Source of the DNA: Halorubrum sp. F4 | GTDB lineage: Archaea > Halobacteriota > Halobacteria > Halobacteriales > Haloferacaceae | Length of the DNA: 34,145 nucleotides | Assembly: GCF_027257195.1 (NCBI RefSeq) | Contig: NZ_JAPDFS010000009.1 | Coordinates: 1 to 34,145, forward strand | Direction of reading: 5' to 3' | Part shown: positions 1-7,303 of the stretch, piece by piece | Position numbering within the stretch: the first letter of the stretch is position 1 | How the letters are laid out: each line of letters opens with the position of its first letter | Translations under genes and position numbers: made by a program | The notes under the pieces: generated by a model | What the model was told of the DNA's origin: nothing | Databases searched by the model: none | The model's input: only the letters and a program-made list of their open reading frames with translations

Positions 1-257
1 TCCGCGCCGGCCATCAGCGTCGTCCGGGCGGTCTCGGCGTCGAGGACGGTGCCCGTTCCAACGACGACCTCGTCGTCGAAGGAGCCGGACACCTCCTCGA
101 TGAGGTCAGCGACGCCGGGCGTGTCGGCGGTGATCTCGACGGCGGTGACGCCGCCCTCTCGAAGCGCCTCGGCGATCCCGATGAGCTGGTCGGACGGCAC
201 TCCGCGCAACACCGCGACGACGCCGCTGTCGACGATCCGTGAGAGCGTCTCGTTCAT
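1..257 (-). CDS. eda: KDPG/KHG aldolase family protein, N-terminal part (runs off left edge)
   Basis: The minus strand reads in frame from an ATG at 257 to the window edge (85 codons), beginning MNETLSRIVDSGVVAVLRG. The start of the barrel, the EGGVTAVEIT strand with its glutamate, and the VVVGTGTVLDAETAR segment match the 2-keto-3-deoxy-6-phosphogluconate / 4-hydroxy-2-oxoglutarate aldolase family. That family cleaves a 2-keto-3-deoxy sugar acid to pyruvate plus an aldehyde by a Schiff-base mechanism. The catalytic lysine lies outside the window, so activity cannot be judged. In haloarchaea such enzymes serve the semi-phosphorylative Entner-Doudoroff route. The gene is divergent from EF-2, and the roughly 220-nt gap between them would hold both promoters. 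The family call is firm; the exact substrate is not. Confidence 0.85.
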   Translation of the reverse strand, partial: MNETLSRIVDSGVVAVLRGVPSDQLIGIAEALREGGVTAVEITADTPGVADLIEEVSGSFDDEVVVGTGTVLDAETARTTLMAGA

Positions 258-440
258 GTGTCCCCGTCCCCGACGGATCACTTAAATCCGCCCGGCGTGG
301 GTCGGCGACCGGCAGCGTGGCGGGACGGAGACGCCGATGGGATCGGAGCGCACGCGGACCGACGATCGTGCGAGCGATCGGCACGGAATCGGCGGTGATC
401 GGGGGTGATCCCCGACAAAACGGCCGCGGAGAAACACTAC

Positions 441-448
441 CCTTTTGA
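441..448 (+). promoter_or_regulatory. Probable TATA-like box of the EF-2 gene
   Basis: CCTTTTGA is centred about 30 nt before the preferred EF-2 ATG at 475, which would give an essentially leaderless mRNA. The same CCTTTTGA string appears on the minus strand about 27 nt before the rhomboid gene, which supports reading it as a core promoter element. This rests on spacing and similarity only. Confidence 0.4.
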
Positions 449-474
449 CCCTGCTGTCGGTAACACGCGGTATA

Positions 475-2664
475 ATGGGCCGACGCAAGAAGATCGTTCA
501 AGAATGTGAGCGGCTGATGGACAACCCGGAGTACATCCGGAACATCGCCATCGCCGCCCACGTCGATCACGGGAAGACGACGCTCTCCGACAACCTGCTT
601 GCGGGCGCGGGCATGATCTCGCAGGACACCGCGGGCGAGCAGCTCGCGATGGACACGAAGGAGGACGAACAGGAGCGCGGCATCACCATCGACGCGGCGA
701 ACGTCTCGATGACCCACGAGTACGAGGACACCAACCACCTCATCAACCTCATCGACACCCCGGGCCACGTCGACTTCGGGGGCGACGTCACCCGCGCGAT
801 GCGCGCGGTCGACGGCGCGCTGGTGGTCGTCGACGCCGTCGAGGGCGCGATGCCCCAGACGGAGACGGTGCTCCGGCAGGCGCTCCGCGAGGGCGTGAAG
901 CCGACGCTGTTCATCAACAAGGTCGACCGCCTCATCTCGGAACTCCAGGAGGGCCCCCAGGAGATGCAAGAGCGGCTCCTCTCCGTCATCGCCGACGTCA
1001 ACGAGCTCATCCGCGGGATGGCCGAGAACATGGACGACATCCCCGAGGACTGGACCGTCTCCGTCGAGGACGGCACGGTCGGGTTCGGCTCCGCGCTGTA
1101 CAAGTGGGGCGTCTCGATGCCGTCGATGCAGCGGACCGGCATGGACTTCGGCGACATCATGGACCTCGAGCAGAACGACAAGCGCGACGAGCTCCACGAG
1201 CGCACGCCGCTCTCGGACGTCGTGCTCGACATGGTCTGTGAGCACTTCCCGAACCCCGTCGACGCACAGCCACGCCGCGTCCCGCGCATCTGGCGCGGTG
1301 ACCCGGACTCCACGCTGGCCGAGGGAATGCAGCTCGTCGACGAGGACGGCGAGGTCGTCTTCATGGTCACCGACATCTCGATGGACCCGCACGCGGGCGA
1401 GATCGCGACGGGTCGCGTCTTCTCCGGCACGCTCGAGAAGGGCCAGGAGCTGTACGTCTCCGGCACCGCGGGCAAGAACCGCATCCAGAGCGTCGGGCTG
1501 TTCATGGGGTCCGAACGCGAGGAGGTGGAACACGTCCCGGCCGGCAACATCGCCTCGGTCACCGGCCTGCGCGACGCCATCGCCGGCTCCACCGTCTCCT
1601 CCGTGGAGATGACGCCGTTCGAGTCGATCGAGCACATCTCCGAGCCGGTCATCACGAAGTCCGTCGAGGCCCAGAACATGGACGACCTGCCGAAGCTCAT
1701 CGAGACGCTCCAGCAGGTCGCCAAGGAGGACCCGACGATCCAGATCGAGATCAACGAGGACACGGGCGAGCACCTCATCAGCGGGCAGGGCGAGCTCCAC
1801 CTCGAGGTCATCACCCAGCGGATCCGGGACAACCAGGGGATCCCGGTCATCACCGGCGAGCCGATCGTCGTCTACCGCGAACAGCCCCAGGAGGCGTCCC
1901 GCGAGGTCGAGGGCGTCTCGCCGAACCGCCACAACAAGTTCTACCTCACCGTCGAGCCGATGGCCCAGGAGATCGTCGACGCCATCCAGCTCGGCGAGGT
2001 CTCGATGGACATGCCCGAACTGGAGCGCCGCGAGGCGTTACAGGACGCCGGCATGGACAAGGACACCTCCCAGAACGTCGAGGACATCCACCGAACCAAC
2101 ATCCTCATCGACGACACGAAGGGGATCCAGCACCTCAACGAGACGATGGAGCTCGTCCTCGAGGGGCTCCAGGAGGCGCTCGACGACGGCCCGCTGGCCG
2201 CCGAGCCGGTCCAGGGGTCGCTGTTCCGCCTCCACGACGCGAAGCTCCACGAGGACACCATCCACCGCGGACCCGCGCAGGTCATCCCCGCCGTCCGCGA
2301 CGCGGTCCACCGCGCGCTGATCGACGGCGAGGTCCGCCTGCTCGAGCCGATCCAGGACGTCCGCATCGACGTGCCCAGCGAACACATGGGTGCCGCCTCC
2401 GGCGAGATCCAGGGCCGTCGAGGTCGCGTCGACGACATGTACCAGGAGGGTGACCTCATGGTCGTCGAGGGCATCGCGCCCGTCGAGGAGATGATCGGGT
2501 TCTCCTCGGACATCCGCTCGGCCACCGAGGGCCGCGCCTCCTGGAACACGGAGAACGCGGGCTTCCGCGTGCTCGTGGACAACCTCCAGCGCGAGAAGAT
2601 CATGGAGATCCGCGAGCGGAAGGGAATGAAGCTCGAACTGGCCTCGTCGATCGACTACATCTAG
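475..2664 (+). CDS. fusA: Translation elongation factor EF-2
   Basis: This 729-residue GTPase drives ribosomal translocation. The start [15 protein letters not shown] is the usual archaeal N-terminus; a TTG ten codons upstream is in frame but would add an atypical extension. GTP-binding motifs are visible: [10 protein letters not shown] (G1), DTPGH (G3) and NKVD (G4). They are followed by the beta-barrel domain II and domains III-V. The diphthamide acceptor histidine is residue 597 in [11 protein letters not shown], the site targeted by diphtheria toxin in archaeal and eukaryotic EF-2. The C-terminus [12 protein letters not shown] matches haloarchaeal relatives in length. The gene stands alone here, not in a visible rps12-rps7-fusA operon. 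A T-rich non-coding stretch follows. Confidence 0.97.
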   Translation: MGRRKKIVQECERLMDNPEYIRNIAIAAHVDHGKTTLSDNLLAGAGMISQDTAGEQLAMDTKEDEQERGITIDAANVSMTHEYEDTNHLINLIDTPGHVDFGGDVTRAMRAVDGALVVVDAVEGAMPQTETVLRQALREGVKPTLFINKVDRLISELQEGPQEMQERLLSVIADVNELIRGMAENMDDIPEDWTVSVEDGTVGFGSALYKWGVSMPSMQRTGMDFGDIMDLEQNDKRDELHERTPLSDVVLDMVCEHFPNPVDAQPRRVPRIWRGDPDSTLAEGMQLVDEDGEVVFMVTDISMDPHAGEIATGRVFSGTLEKGQELYVSGTAGKNRIQSVGLFMGSEREEVEHVPAGNIASVTGLRDAIAGSTVSSVEMTPFESIEHISEPVITKSVEAQNMDDLPKLIETLQQVAKEDPTIQIEINEDTGEHLISGQGELHLEVITQRIRDNQGIPVITGEPIVVYREQPQEASREVEGVSPNRHNKFYLTVEPMAQEIVDAIQLGEVSMDMPELERREALQDAGMDKDTSQNVEDIHRTNILIDDTKGIQHLNETMELVLEGLQEALDDGPLAAEPVQGSLFRLHDAKLHEDTIHRGPAQVIPAVRDAVHRALIDGEVRLLEPIQDVRIDVPSEHMGAASGEIQGRRGRVDDMYQEGDLMVVEGIAPVEEMIGFSSDIRSATEGRASWNTENAGFRVLVDNLQREKIMEIRERKGMKLELASSIDYI

Positions 2665-2937
2665 TCGAGGCTTCGCGGTCCACGCTCCGCGTTTTCCGAC
2701 ACGTCGCCCGTTTCCTCCGCCGTTTTCGCTCTCCGAGCCTTCTCACCTCGTTTCGCGCTCCGTTTTCTCTCCCAACTTCGGCTCCGGTCCTCGTCGGCCG
2801 CCCGGTCCCCGTCACTCGCCCCATCGCTGCCGATCGCCCCGTCGCTGCCGGTCGCTCCTCGTCGCTCGGTCTCGTGTGACGTTCTCGTGTGACGTGTTCG
2901 CGTGCGTCGTGGAGGCAACGACTGCCATCGCCGAAGG
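2665..2937. other. Intergenic region after EF-2
   Basis: This 273-nt stretch has no convincing gene. Its first ~110 nt are pyrimidine-rich, with repeated TTTT runs (near 2693, 2723 and 2762) that could act as archaeal T-tract termination signals for EF-2. A tandem 13-bp repeat sits near its right end. ORFs through it lack family features and look like GC-driven shadows. Confidence 0.5.
2870..2895. repeat. Perfect tandem 13-bp repeat upstream of the ACT/hom promoter
   Basis: TCTCGTGTGACGT occurs twice back to back (2870-2882 and 2883-2895), ending 42 nt before the CTTATACC box of the homoserine dehydrogenase operon. Adjacent duplicate sites at this distance could be an activator or repressor binding site, or merely a small duplication. 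Nothing else supports function. Confidence 0.6.
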
Positions 2938-2945
2938 CTTATACC
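2938..2945 (+). promoter_or_regulatory. TATA-like box for the leader ORF / ACT / hom operon
   Basis: CTTATACC is centred 27.5 nt before the ATG of the leader ORF at 2969. The same 8-mer at the same spacing precedes the leader ORF at 16596. This predicts a transcript that starts at or next to the leader ATG, about 113 nt before the ACT-domain gene. Confidence 0.6.
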
Positions 2946-2968
2946 GCTCCCCCCGACTCCTTTCGAGT

Positions 2969-3085
2969 ATGCAGACGGGCACGACTCCCGCTCGGCGTAT
3001 CGGCACGGAGCCAGCAAGCGACCGCTCCGCGTCGACAGGGACGTGCCGGACGGACTCCGCGCCTTCCGTGGAGGTGGTCGCGTGA
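2969..3085 (+). CDS. Thr-rich 38-aa leader ORF upstream of the homoserine dehydrogenase operon
   Basis: The ORF opens with ATG 27.5 nt after a TATA-like box, runs 38 codons from MQTGTTPARRIGTEP onward, and stops in a GTGA overlap with the GTG start of the ACT-domain gene (3082). Seven residues are threonine (3, 5, 6, 13, 23, 25, 28) and five are serine. Six of the seven Thr codons are ACG or ACT and one is ACA. I recognise no domain. Placement before a Thr/Met-branch enzyme and its composition suggest a leader peptide whose translation controls or couples to the operon, functionally analogous to bacterial thrL, although I see no obvious attenuator. It could also be a fortuitous ORF in a long 5' leader. 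Confidence 0.5.
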   Translation: MQTGTTPARRIGTEPASDRSASTGTCRTDSAPSVEVVA

Positions 3086-3672
3086 GCGATACCCGGGACG
3101 GCGCGCCCGAGGAGGCGGCCGACGCGGCGGACCCGGCGGCGGACGGCGGCCACGACCCCGCCCCGTCGACGCACACGGTCCGACTCGAGCTCGTCGACGA
3201 GCCGGGACAGCTGCTCGCGGCGCTTCAGCCGATAGCGAACAACGGGGGTAACCTGCTGTCGATCTACCACGAGCGCGGGAACAAGACCCCGCGCGGTCGG
3301 ATCCCGGTCGAGGTCGACTTCGAGGCGACGACCGAGCGCTTCGAGGGGATAGTCGAGGCGCTCCGCGAGGAGGGGATCACGGTGATGCAGGCGGGAACGG
3401 AGCGGTACGCCGAGGAGATCACCCTCGTCCTGTTCGGCCATCTCATCGACACCGACCTCTCGGACACCCTCTCGCGGATCGAGGCGTCCGCGTCGGCGTC
3501 GGTCGCCGACGTGTCGCTCGCGGCCCCGCAGGGGACCGAGGAGGTCTCGAGCGCCCGGCTTCGCCTGGAGGCACGGTCGGGCGAGACGAGCGAGGCGATC
3601 GCGGCGGTCCGCGAGGTCGCCGAGGAGAAGGAGCTCCGCGTCGTCGCGCCGCTCGCGGGGGTGGAGGCATGA
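3082..3672 (+). CDS. ACT domain-containing regulatory protein, partner of homoserine dehydrogenase
   Basis: This is a 197-residue protein when started at the GTG at 3082. An in-frame ATG at 2902 would add 60 low-complexity residues, lies before the predicted promoter, and is unlikely. After an acidic, Ala-rich N-terminus of ~35 residues comes HTVRLELVDEPGQLLAALQ...NGGNLLSIYHERG, a classic amino-acid-binding ACT fold. The second half (about residues 110-195) looks like another ACT-like beta-alpha unit. Such proteins bind an amino acid effector and regulate a partner enzyme. The gene overlaps the homoserine dehydrogenase start by ATGA, so the pair is probably translated in coupled fashion. The dehydrogenase itself lacks a C-terminal ACT domain, so the regulatory domain appears to be split off here. 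Confidence 0.85.
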   Translation: MSDTRDGAPEEAADAADPAADGGHDPAPSTHTVRLELVDEPGQLLAALQPIANNGGNLLSIYHERGNKTPRGRIPVEVDFEATTERFEGIVEALREEGITVMQAGTERYAEEITLVLFGHLIDTDLSDTLSRIEASASASVADVSLAAPQGTEEVSSARLRLEARSGETSEAIAAVREVAEEKELRVVAPLAGVEA

Positions 3673-4661
3673 GGCTCGCCGTGATCGGCGCGGGCGCGGT
3701 CGGCCGCTCCGTCGTCGAGCTGGCCGGCGAGCACGGCCACGAGGTCGTCGCCGTCGCGGACTCCTCGAGCGCGGTCGTCTCGGACGGGACCGACGGTTCG
3801 GGCGGGGCGGTCGGCGTCGACGCGGACGCGGTGGTCGCCCGCAAGGCCGAGCGCGGGATCGTCGGCGACGACGACCCGGCGGACGCGCTCGCGGCCGACT
3901 ACGACGCCCTCGTCGAGGCGACGCCGACGACGCTCGGCGACGCCGAACCCGGGTTCTCGCACGTTCGGACCGCCCTCGAGCGGGACCGCCACGTCGTGTT
4001 GGCGAACAAGGGTCCGGTCGCGGAGCGGTACGGCGACCTCCGGGCGCTCGCGGCCGACAGCGCCGGCGACGTGCGCTTCGAGGCGACGGTGGGCGGGGCG
4101 ATCCCCGCGGTCTCGACGGTCGAGGACATCGAGCCGAGCCACGTCACCGCGGTACGCGGCGTGCTCAACGGGACCGCGAACTTCATCCTCACGCGCATGG
4201 CCGCGGAGGGCCTCGACTACGACCACGTGCTCTCGGAGGCACAGGACCTCGGCGTCGCGGAGGCGGACCCCTCCTTCGACGTCGACGGGACCGACGCCGC
4301 GCTCAAGTGCGTCATCCTCGCGAACGTGCTCTCGTTCGGCGCGGCGGACGACCCGGCCGACGCCAGGGAGTTCACTCTCGCGGACGCGTCCGTGGAGGGG
4401 ATCCGTGACGTGCCCGGCTCCGTGCTGCGGCTCGCCGCCGAGGACGGCCGGACCGTCCGGCTGATCGGCGAGGCGACGGGCGAGACGGTTCGGGTCGCCC
4501 CGCGGCTCGTTCACGAGAACGGGACGCTCGCGGTCTCGGGAACCCAGAACATCGTCCAGATCGAGACCACGCACGCGGGACGGCTCAACATCTCCGGTCG
4601 CGGCGCGGGCGGGCCCGAGACGGCGAGCGCGGTGCTCGGCGACGTCGGTCGGCTCGGCTGA
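3669..4661 (+). CDS. hom: Homoserine dehydrogenase
   Basis: This 330-residue enzyme reduces aspartate semialdehyde to homoserine with NAD(P)H, the branch point to threonine and methionine. The N-terminus MRLAVIGAGAVGRSVV carries the GxGxxG Rossmann loop. ANKGP (Lys114) and GVLNGTANFILTRM (from residue 164), followed by AEADPSFDVDGTDAALK (E198, D200, D204, K213), are the family's catalytic and substrate-binding signatures. The length matches short, ACT-less forms. The gene overlaps the preceding ACT gene by 4 nt and ends the operon. Regulation by Thr through the ACT partner, and possibly through the Thr-rich leader ORF, is an inference from context. Confidence 0.95.
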   Translation: MRLAVIGAGAVGRSVVELAGEHGHEVVAVADSSSAVVSDGTDGSGGAVGVDADAVVARKAERGIVGDDDPADALAADYDALVEATPTTLGDAEPGFSHVRTALERDRHVVLANKGPVAERYGDLRALAADSAGDVRFEATVGGAIPAVSTVEDIEPSHVTAVRGVLNGTANFILTRMAAEGLDYDHVLSEAQDLGVAEADPSFDVDGTDAALKCVILANVLSFGAADDPADAREFTLADASVEGIRDVPGSVLRLAAEDGRTVRLIGEATGETVRVAPRLVHENGTLAVSGTQNIVQIETTHAGRLNISGRGAGGPETASAVLGDVGRLG

Positions 4662-4830
4662 GCTCCCGGACGCGGTCGCGGTTCGCTCGTTTCGCGACCT
4701 CGCTCGTCCCCTGAGGGACCGTTTCAGGACGAGCGGCCGATCCGTCCTCGTCCGTGCGTCCCGATCCCGTGACCCTCGATGACAGGAATCACCGGACTGC
4801 GGCGCTCTCGCCTGTGAGTCGTATCGAAAC

Positions 4831-4889
4831 CGTTTTAGTGGAATCAACCGAAAACGTACTCACAGAGCGCCTTAGCGCGTGATTACCCC
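4831..4889 (+). promoter_or_regulatory. Promoter and short structured 5' leader of the EF-1alpha operon
   Basis: GTTTTAGT (4831-4838) is a good TATA candidate and would start transcription near 4861, leaving a leader of about 29 nt. That leader contains GCGCCTTAGCGC (4867-4878), a 4-bp GCGC stem with a CTTA loop. Its exact reverse complement lies just after the S10 stop codon (6468-6479). Most other genes here look leaderless, so this leader stands out. Confidence 0.5.
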
Positions 4890-6155
4890 ATGAGTGACAA
4901 ACCGCACCAGAATTTGGCCATTATCGGCCACGTCGACCACGGCAAGAGTACGCTCGTGGGTCGACTCCTCTTCGAGACGGGGAGCGTCCCCGAGCACGTA
5001 ATCGAGCAGCATCGCGAGGAAGCAGAAGAGAAGGGCAAGGGCGGCTTCGAGTTCGCCTACGTGATGGACAACCTCGCCGAGGAGCGCGAGCGTGGCGTCA
5101 CGATCGACATCGCCCACCAGGAGTTCGACACGGATTCCTACTACTTCACCATCGTCGACTGCCCGGGCCACCGTGACTTCGTGAAGAACATGATCACGGG
5201 CGCCTCGCAGGCCGACAACGCGGTGCTCGTCGTCGCGGCCGACGACGGCGTCGCGCCCCAGACCCGAGAGCACGTGTTCCTGGCCCGCACGCTGGGAATC
5301 AACGAGCTCATCATCGGCGTCAACAAGATGGACCTGGTCGACTACCAGGAGTCCACGTACGACGAGGTCGTCGAGGAGGTCAAACAGCTCCTCAACCAGG
5401 TCCGCTTCGCGACCGACGACACGACGTTCGTGCCGATCTCGGCCTTCGAGGGCGACAACATCTCCGAGGAGTCCGAGAACACCGGCTGGTACGACGGCCC
5501 CACCCTGCTGGAGTCGCTCAACGACCTGCCCGAGTCCGAGCCGCCGACGGACGCGCCGCTCCGGCTCCCCATCCAGGACGTCTACACCATCTCCGGCATC
5601 GGGACCGTCCCCGTCGGACGCGTCGAGACCGGGATCCTCAACACGGGGGACAACGTCTCCTTCCAGCCGTCCGACGTGGGCGGCGAGGTGAAGACGGTCG
5701 AGATGCACCACGAGGAGGTTCCCAAGGCCGAGCCCGGCGACAACGTCGGGTTCAACGTCCGCGGCCTCGGCAAGGACGACATCCGTCGCGGCGACGTGTG
5801 TGGTCCCGCCGACGACCCGCCGAGCGTCGCCGAGACGTTCAAGGCGCAGGTCGTCGTCATGCAGCACCCGTCGGTGATCACGGCCGGCTACACCCCGGTC
5901 TTCCACGCGCACACGGCGCAGGTCGCCTGTACGATCGAGTCCATCGATCAGAAGATCGACCCGTCGTCCGGTGAGGTCGCCGAGGAGAACCCGGACTTCA
6001 TCAAGTCCGGCGACGCCGCGGTCGTCACCGTTCGCCCGCAGAAGCCGCTCAGCATCGAGCCGTCCGGCGAGATCCCGGAACTCGGCAGCTTCGCCATCCG
6101 CGACATGGGTCAGACCATCGCGGCCGGGAAAGTGCTCGAAGTCAACGAGCGATAA
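4890..6155 (+). CDS. tuf: Translation elongation factor EF-1alpha (EF-Tu orthologue)
   Basis: This 421-residue GTPase delivers aminoacyl-tRNA to the ribosome. It begins [21 protein letters not shown], with the P-loop at about residues 13-20. DCPGH is the G3 motif and VNKMDLVD the G4 motif. The archaeal/eukaryal-type switch region [24 protein letters not shown] is clear. Domains II and III follow, with conserved [17 protein letters not shown] and [28 protein letters not shown] segments. Length is normal. It is followed after 3 nt by the S10 gene, the standard archaeal pairing, and shares a transcript with it up to the hairpin near 6480. Confidence 0.97.
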   Translation: MSDKPHQNLAIIGHVDHGKSTLVGRLLFETGSVPEHVIEQHREEAEEKGKGGFEFAYVMDNLAEERERGVTIDIAHQEFDTDSYYFTIVDCPGHRDFVKNMITGASQADNAVLVVAADDGVAPQTREHVFLARTLGINELIIGVNKMDLVDYQESTYDEVVEEVKQLLNQVRFATDDTTFVPISAFEGDNISEESENTGWYDGPTLLESLNDLPESEPPTDAPLRLPIQDVYTISGIGTVPVGRVETGILNTGDNVSFQPSDVGGEVKTVEMHHEEVPKAEPGDNVGFNVRGLGKDDIRRGDVCGPADDPPSVAETFKAQVVVMQHPSVITAGYTPVFHAHTAQVACTIESIDQKIDPSSGEVAEENPDFIKSGDAAVVTVRPQKPLSIEPSGEIPELGSFAIRDMGQTIAAGKVLEVNER

Positions 6156-6158
6156 TCG

Positions 6159-6467
6159 ATGCAGCAGGCACGCGTCCGCCTCGCCGGTACCAGCCCCGAG
6201 GACCTCGACGCCATCTGCGACGACGTCCGCGAGATCGCGGACTCGACGGGGGTCGCCCTGTCGGGCCCGATCCCGCTGCCGACGAAGACGCTGGAGATCC
6301 CGTCGCGGAAGTCCCCGGACGGTGAGGGGACGGCGACGTGGGAGCACTGGGAGATGCGCGTCCACAAGCGGCTGATCGACATCGACGCCGACGAACGCGC
6401 GCTCCGACAGCTCATGCGCGTCCAGGTGCCCAACGACGTCAGCATCGAGATCGTTCTCGAGGACTAA
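6159..6467 (+). CDS. rps10: 30S ribosomal protein S10 (uS10)
   Basis: This 102-residue small-subunit head protein belongs to the uS10 family. Typical segments are [59 protein letters not shown] and [15 protein letters not shown]. It starts 3 nt after the EF-1alpha stop, so the two are co-transcribed and probably translationally linked. The acidic content is normal for a halophile. A GC hairpin and two T-tracts follow directly. I looked for the tRNA-Ser gene often found downstream of this pair in haloarchaea and did not see one. Confidence 0.96.
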   Translation: MQQARVRLAGTSPEDLDAICDDVREIADSTGVALSGPIPLPTKTLEIPSRKSPDGEGTATWEHWEMRVHKRLIDIDADERALRQLMRVQVPNDVSIEIVLED

Positions 6468-6474
6468 GCGCTAA

Positions 6475-6510
6475 GGCGCGTTCGCGCCACGCTCTCGGTT
6501 TTTCGTTTTT
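6475..6510 (+). terminator. Hairpin plus T-tract terminator of the EF-1alpha/S10 operon
   Basis: GGCGCG (6475-6480), a TT loop and CGCGCC (6483-6488) form a perfect 6-bp GC stem. T5 runs follow at 6499-6503 and 6506-6510. The layout resembles an intrinsic terminator; archaeal RNA polymerase responds mainly to the T-tracts. Confidence 0.7.
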
Positions 6511-6564
6511 CCGCCGGACAGCGTCGCCGTCGTCGATCGAACACGCCCGTCCGCGCGATCGCTT

Positions 6565-6606
6565 TGATCGTCACCGAGCTCGTTCTGATCGTCGCCGAGC
6601 TCGTTC
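6565..6606. repeat. Two tandem 21-bp repeats between S10 and the rhomboid gene
   Basis: The unit TGATCGTC[A/G]CCGAGCTCGTTC occurs at 6565-6585 and 6586-6606, differing at one base. The pair ends directly before the stop codon of the convergent rhomboid gene. It is probably a small duplication in a gene-free gap; no function is evident. Confidence 0.75.
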
Positions 6607-6607
6607 G

Positions 6608-7165
6608 TCAGCGCTCCAGCAGTCGCACCCGCCCGGCGAGGAGGCCGCAGAACGCCCCGGTCGCGTGGGCGAAGAGCGCGACGCCGGGCGCGGCGGTCGC
6701 GACCGTGAGGAGGACGGCGAGCCCGCCGAACAGCGCGAGTTGCGCGCGCGACGAGAGTCGAAGGCGGTCGAACAGCGTCGCGGTCACGACGTTGCCGGCG
6801 AGCAGGTACCCGCCGAGCGCGAAGGCGGCACCGCTGAGCCCCAATACGGCCGCCGACGGTCCGAGCAGGCTACCCACGGTCACCTGTGCGACCCCGGCGA
6901 GCGCGCCGGTGACGACGACGAACGCGTGGAACCGGGGTCGGGTCGTCCGCCGTTCGACGAGGGGGCCGACCAGAAGCAGCGCCAGCGCGTTGGCGAGGAG
7001 ATGCCCGACCGAACCGTGCGCGTACACGCTGGTGACGAGCGTCCACGGCGCGACCGACAGCGGGAGCGACAGCGCGAACACACGGGCGAGGCCGACGACG
7101 CCGAGGACGGCCTGTACTGCGCCGACGAGGCAGGCGATCGCGAGCGTCTCGAGGGTGGCGCGCAT
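6608..7165 (-). CDS. Rhomboid-family intramembrane serine protease
   Basis: This 185-residue polytopic membrane protein has about six hydrophobic segments. The rhomboid signature is complete: HxxxN in GHLLANALAL (H55, N59) for the oxyanion region, the catalytic serine in GLSGAAFALGGY (S111), and the catalytic histidine in FAHATGAFCGLLAG (H167). Rhomboids cut transmembrane substrates within the membrane; the substrate is unknown. The ATG at 7165 lies about 27 nt from CCTTTTGAGG on the minus strand (7197-7188), consistent with a leaderless transcript. The gene is convergent with S10 and divergent from the flippase-like gene. The fold call is confident. Confidence 0.85.
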   Translation of the reverse strand: MRATLETLAIACLVGAVQAVLGVVGLARVFALSLPLSVAPWTLVTSVYAHGSVGHLLANALALLLVGPLVERRTTRPRFHAFVVVTGALAGVAQVTVGSLLGPSAAVLGLSGAAFALGGYLLAGNVVTATLFDRLRLSSRAQLALFGGLAVLLTVATAAPGVALFAHATGAFCGLLAGRVRLLER

Positions 7166-7280
7166 CGGATCCGGATCGGGTCCGCGTCCTCAAAAGGATG
7201 GCCGCGTCGGGAGCGGACGGGTATGCGCGTTGAACGACGAAGCACTCGTCCCGGTGCAACGAACCGCCAGGATTATATGA

Positions 7281-7296
7281 TTTAGGTCAACCTAAA
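7281..7296. promoter_or_regulatory. Iron-box-like palindrome 1 (operator of the LPG-synthase-TM gene)
   Basis: TTTAGGTCAACCTAAA has 7-bp perfect arms around a 2-nt centre. It lies between an ATTATATG TATA box (7272-7279) and the ATG at 7304, exactly where a repressor would block initiation. The arms resemble the TTAGG/CCTAA arms of DtxR/IdeR-family iron boxes. Four relatives occur in the next 9.3 kb. Confidence 0.75.
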
Positions 7297-7303
7297 TAAT
7301 CGT

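Noticed and set aside
106..1932. 608-codon open frame antisense to EF-2
   Set aside because: It is a mirror of the EF-2 codon pattern in GC-rich DNA, rich in Arg, Asp, Val and Leu with no domain, and its 3' end overlaps the real aldolase gene.
4879..4893. Four-codon GTG ORF overlapping the EF-1alpha ATG (ATGA), resembling the other leader ORFs
   Set aside because: It starts with GTG inside a predicted 29-nt leader, not at the transcript start, and is so short that chance is the better explanation.
4872..6365. 497-codon antisense frame over EF-1alpha/S10
   Set aside because: Shadow of two unmistakable coding sequences; no family features.
6468..6607. Possible tRNA-Ser gene downstream of S10, as in several haloarchaea
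   Set aside because: No cloverleaf, T-loop GTTCRA context or CCA-adjacent acceptor stem could be found; the gap holds a terminator and a small tandem repeat.
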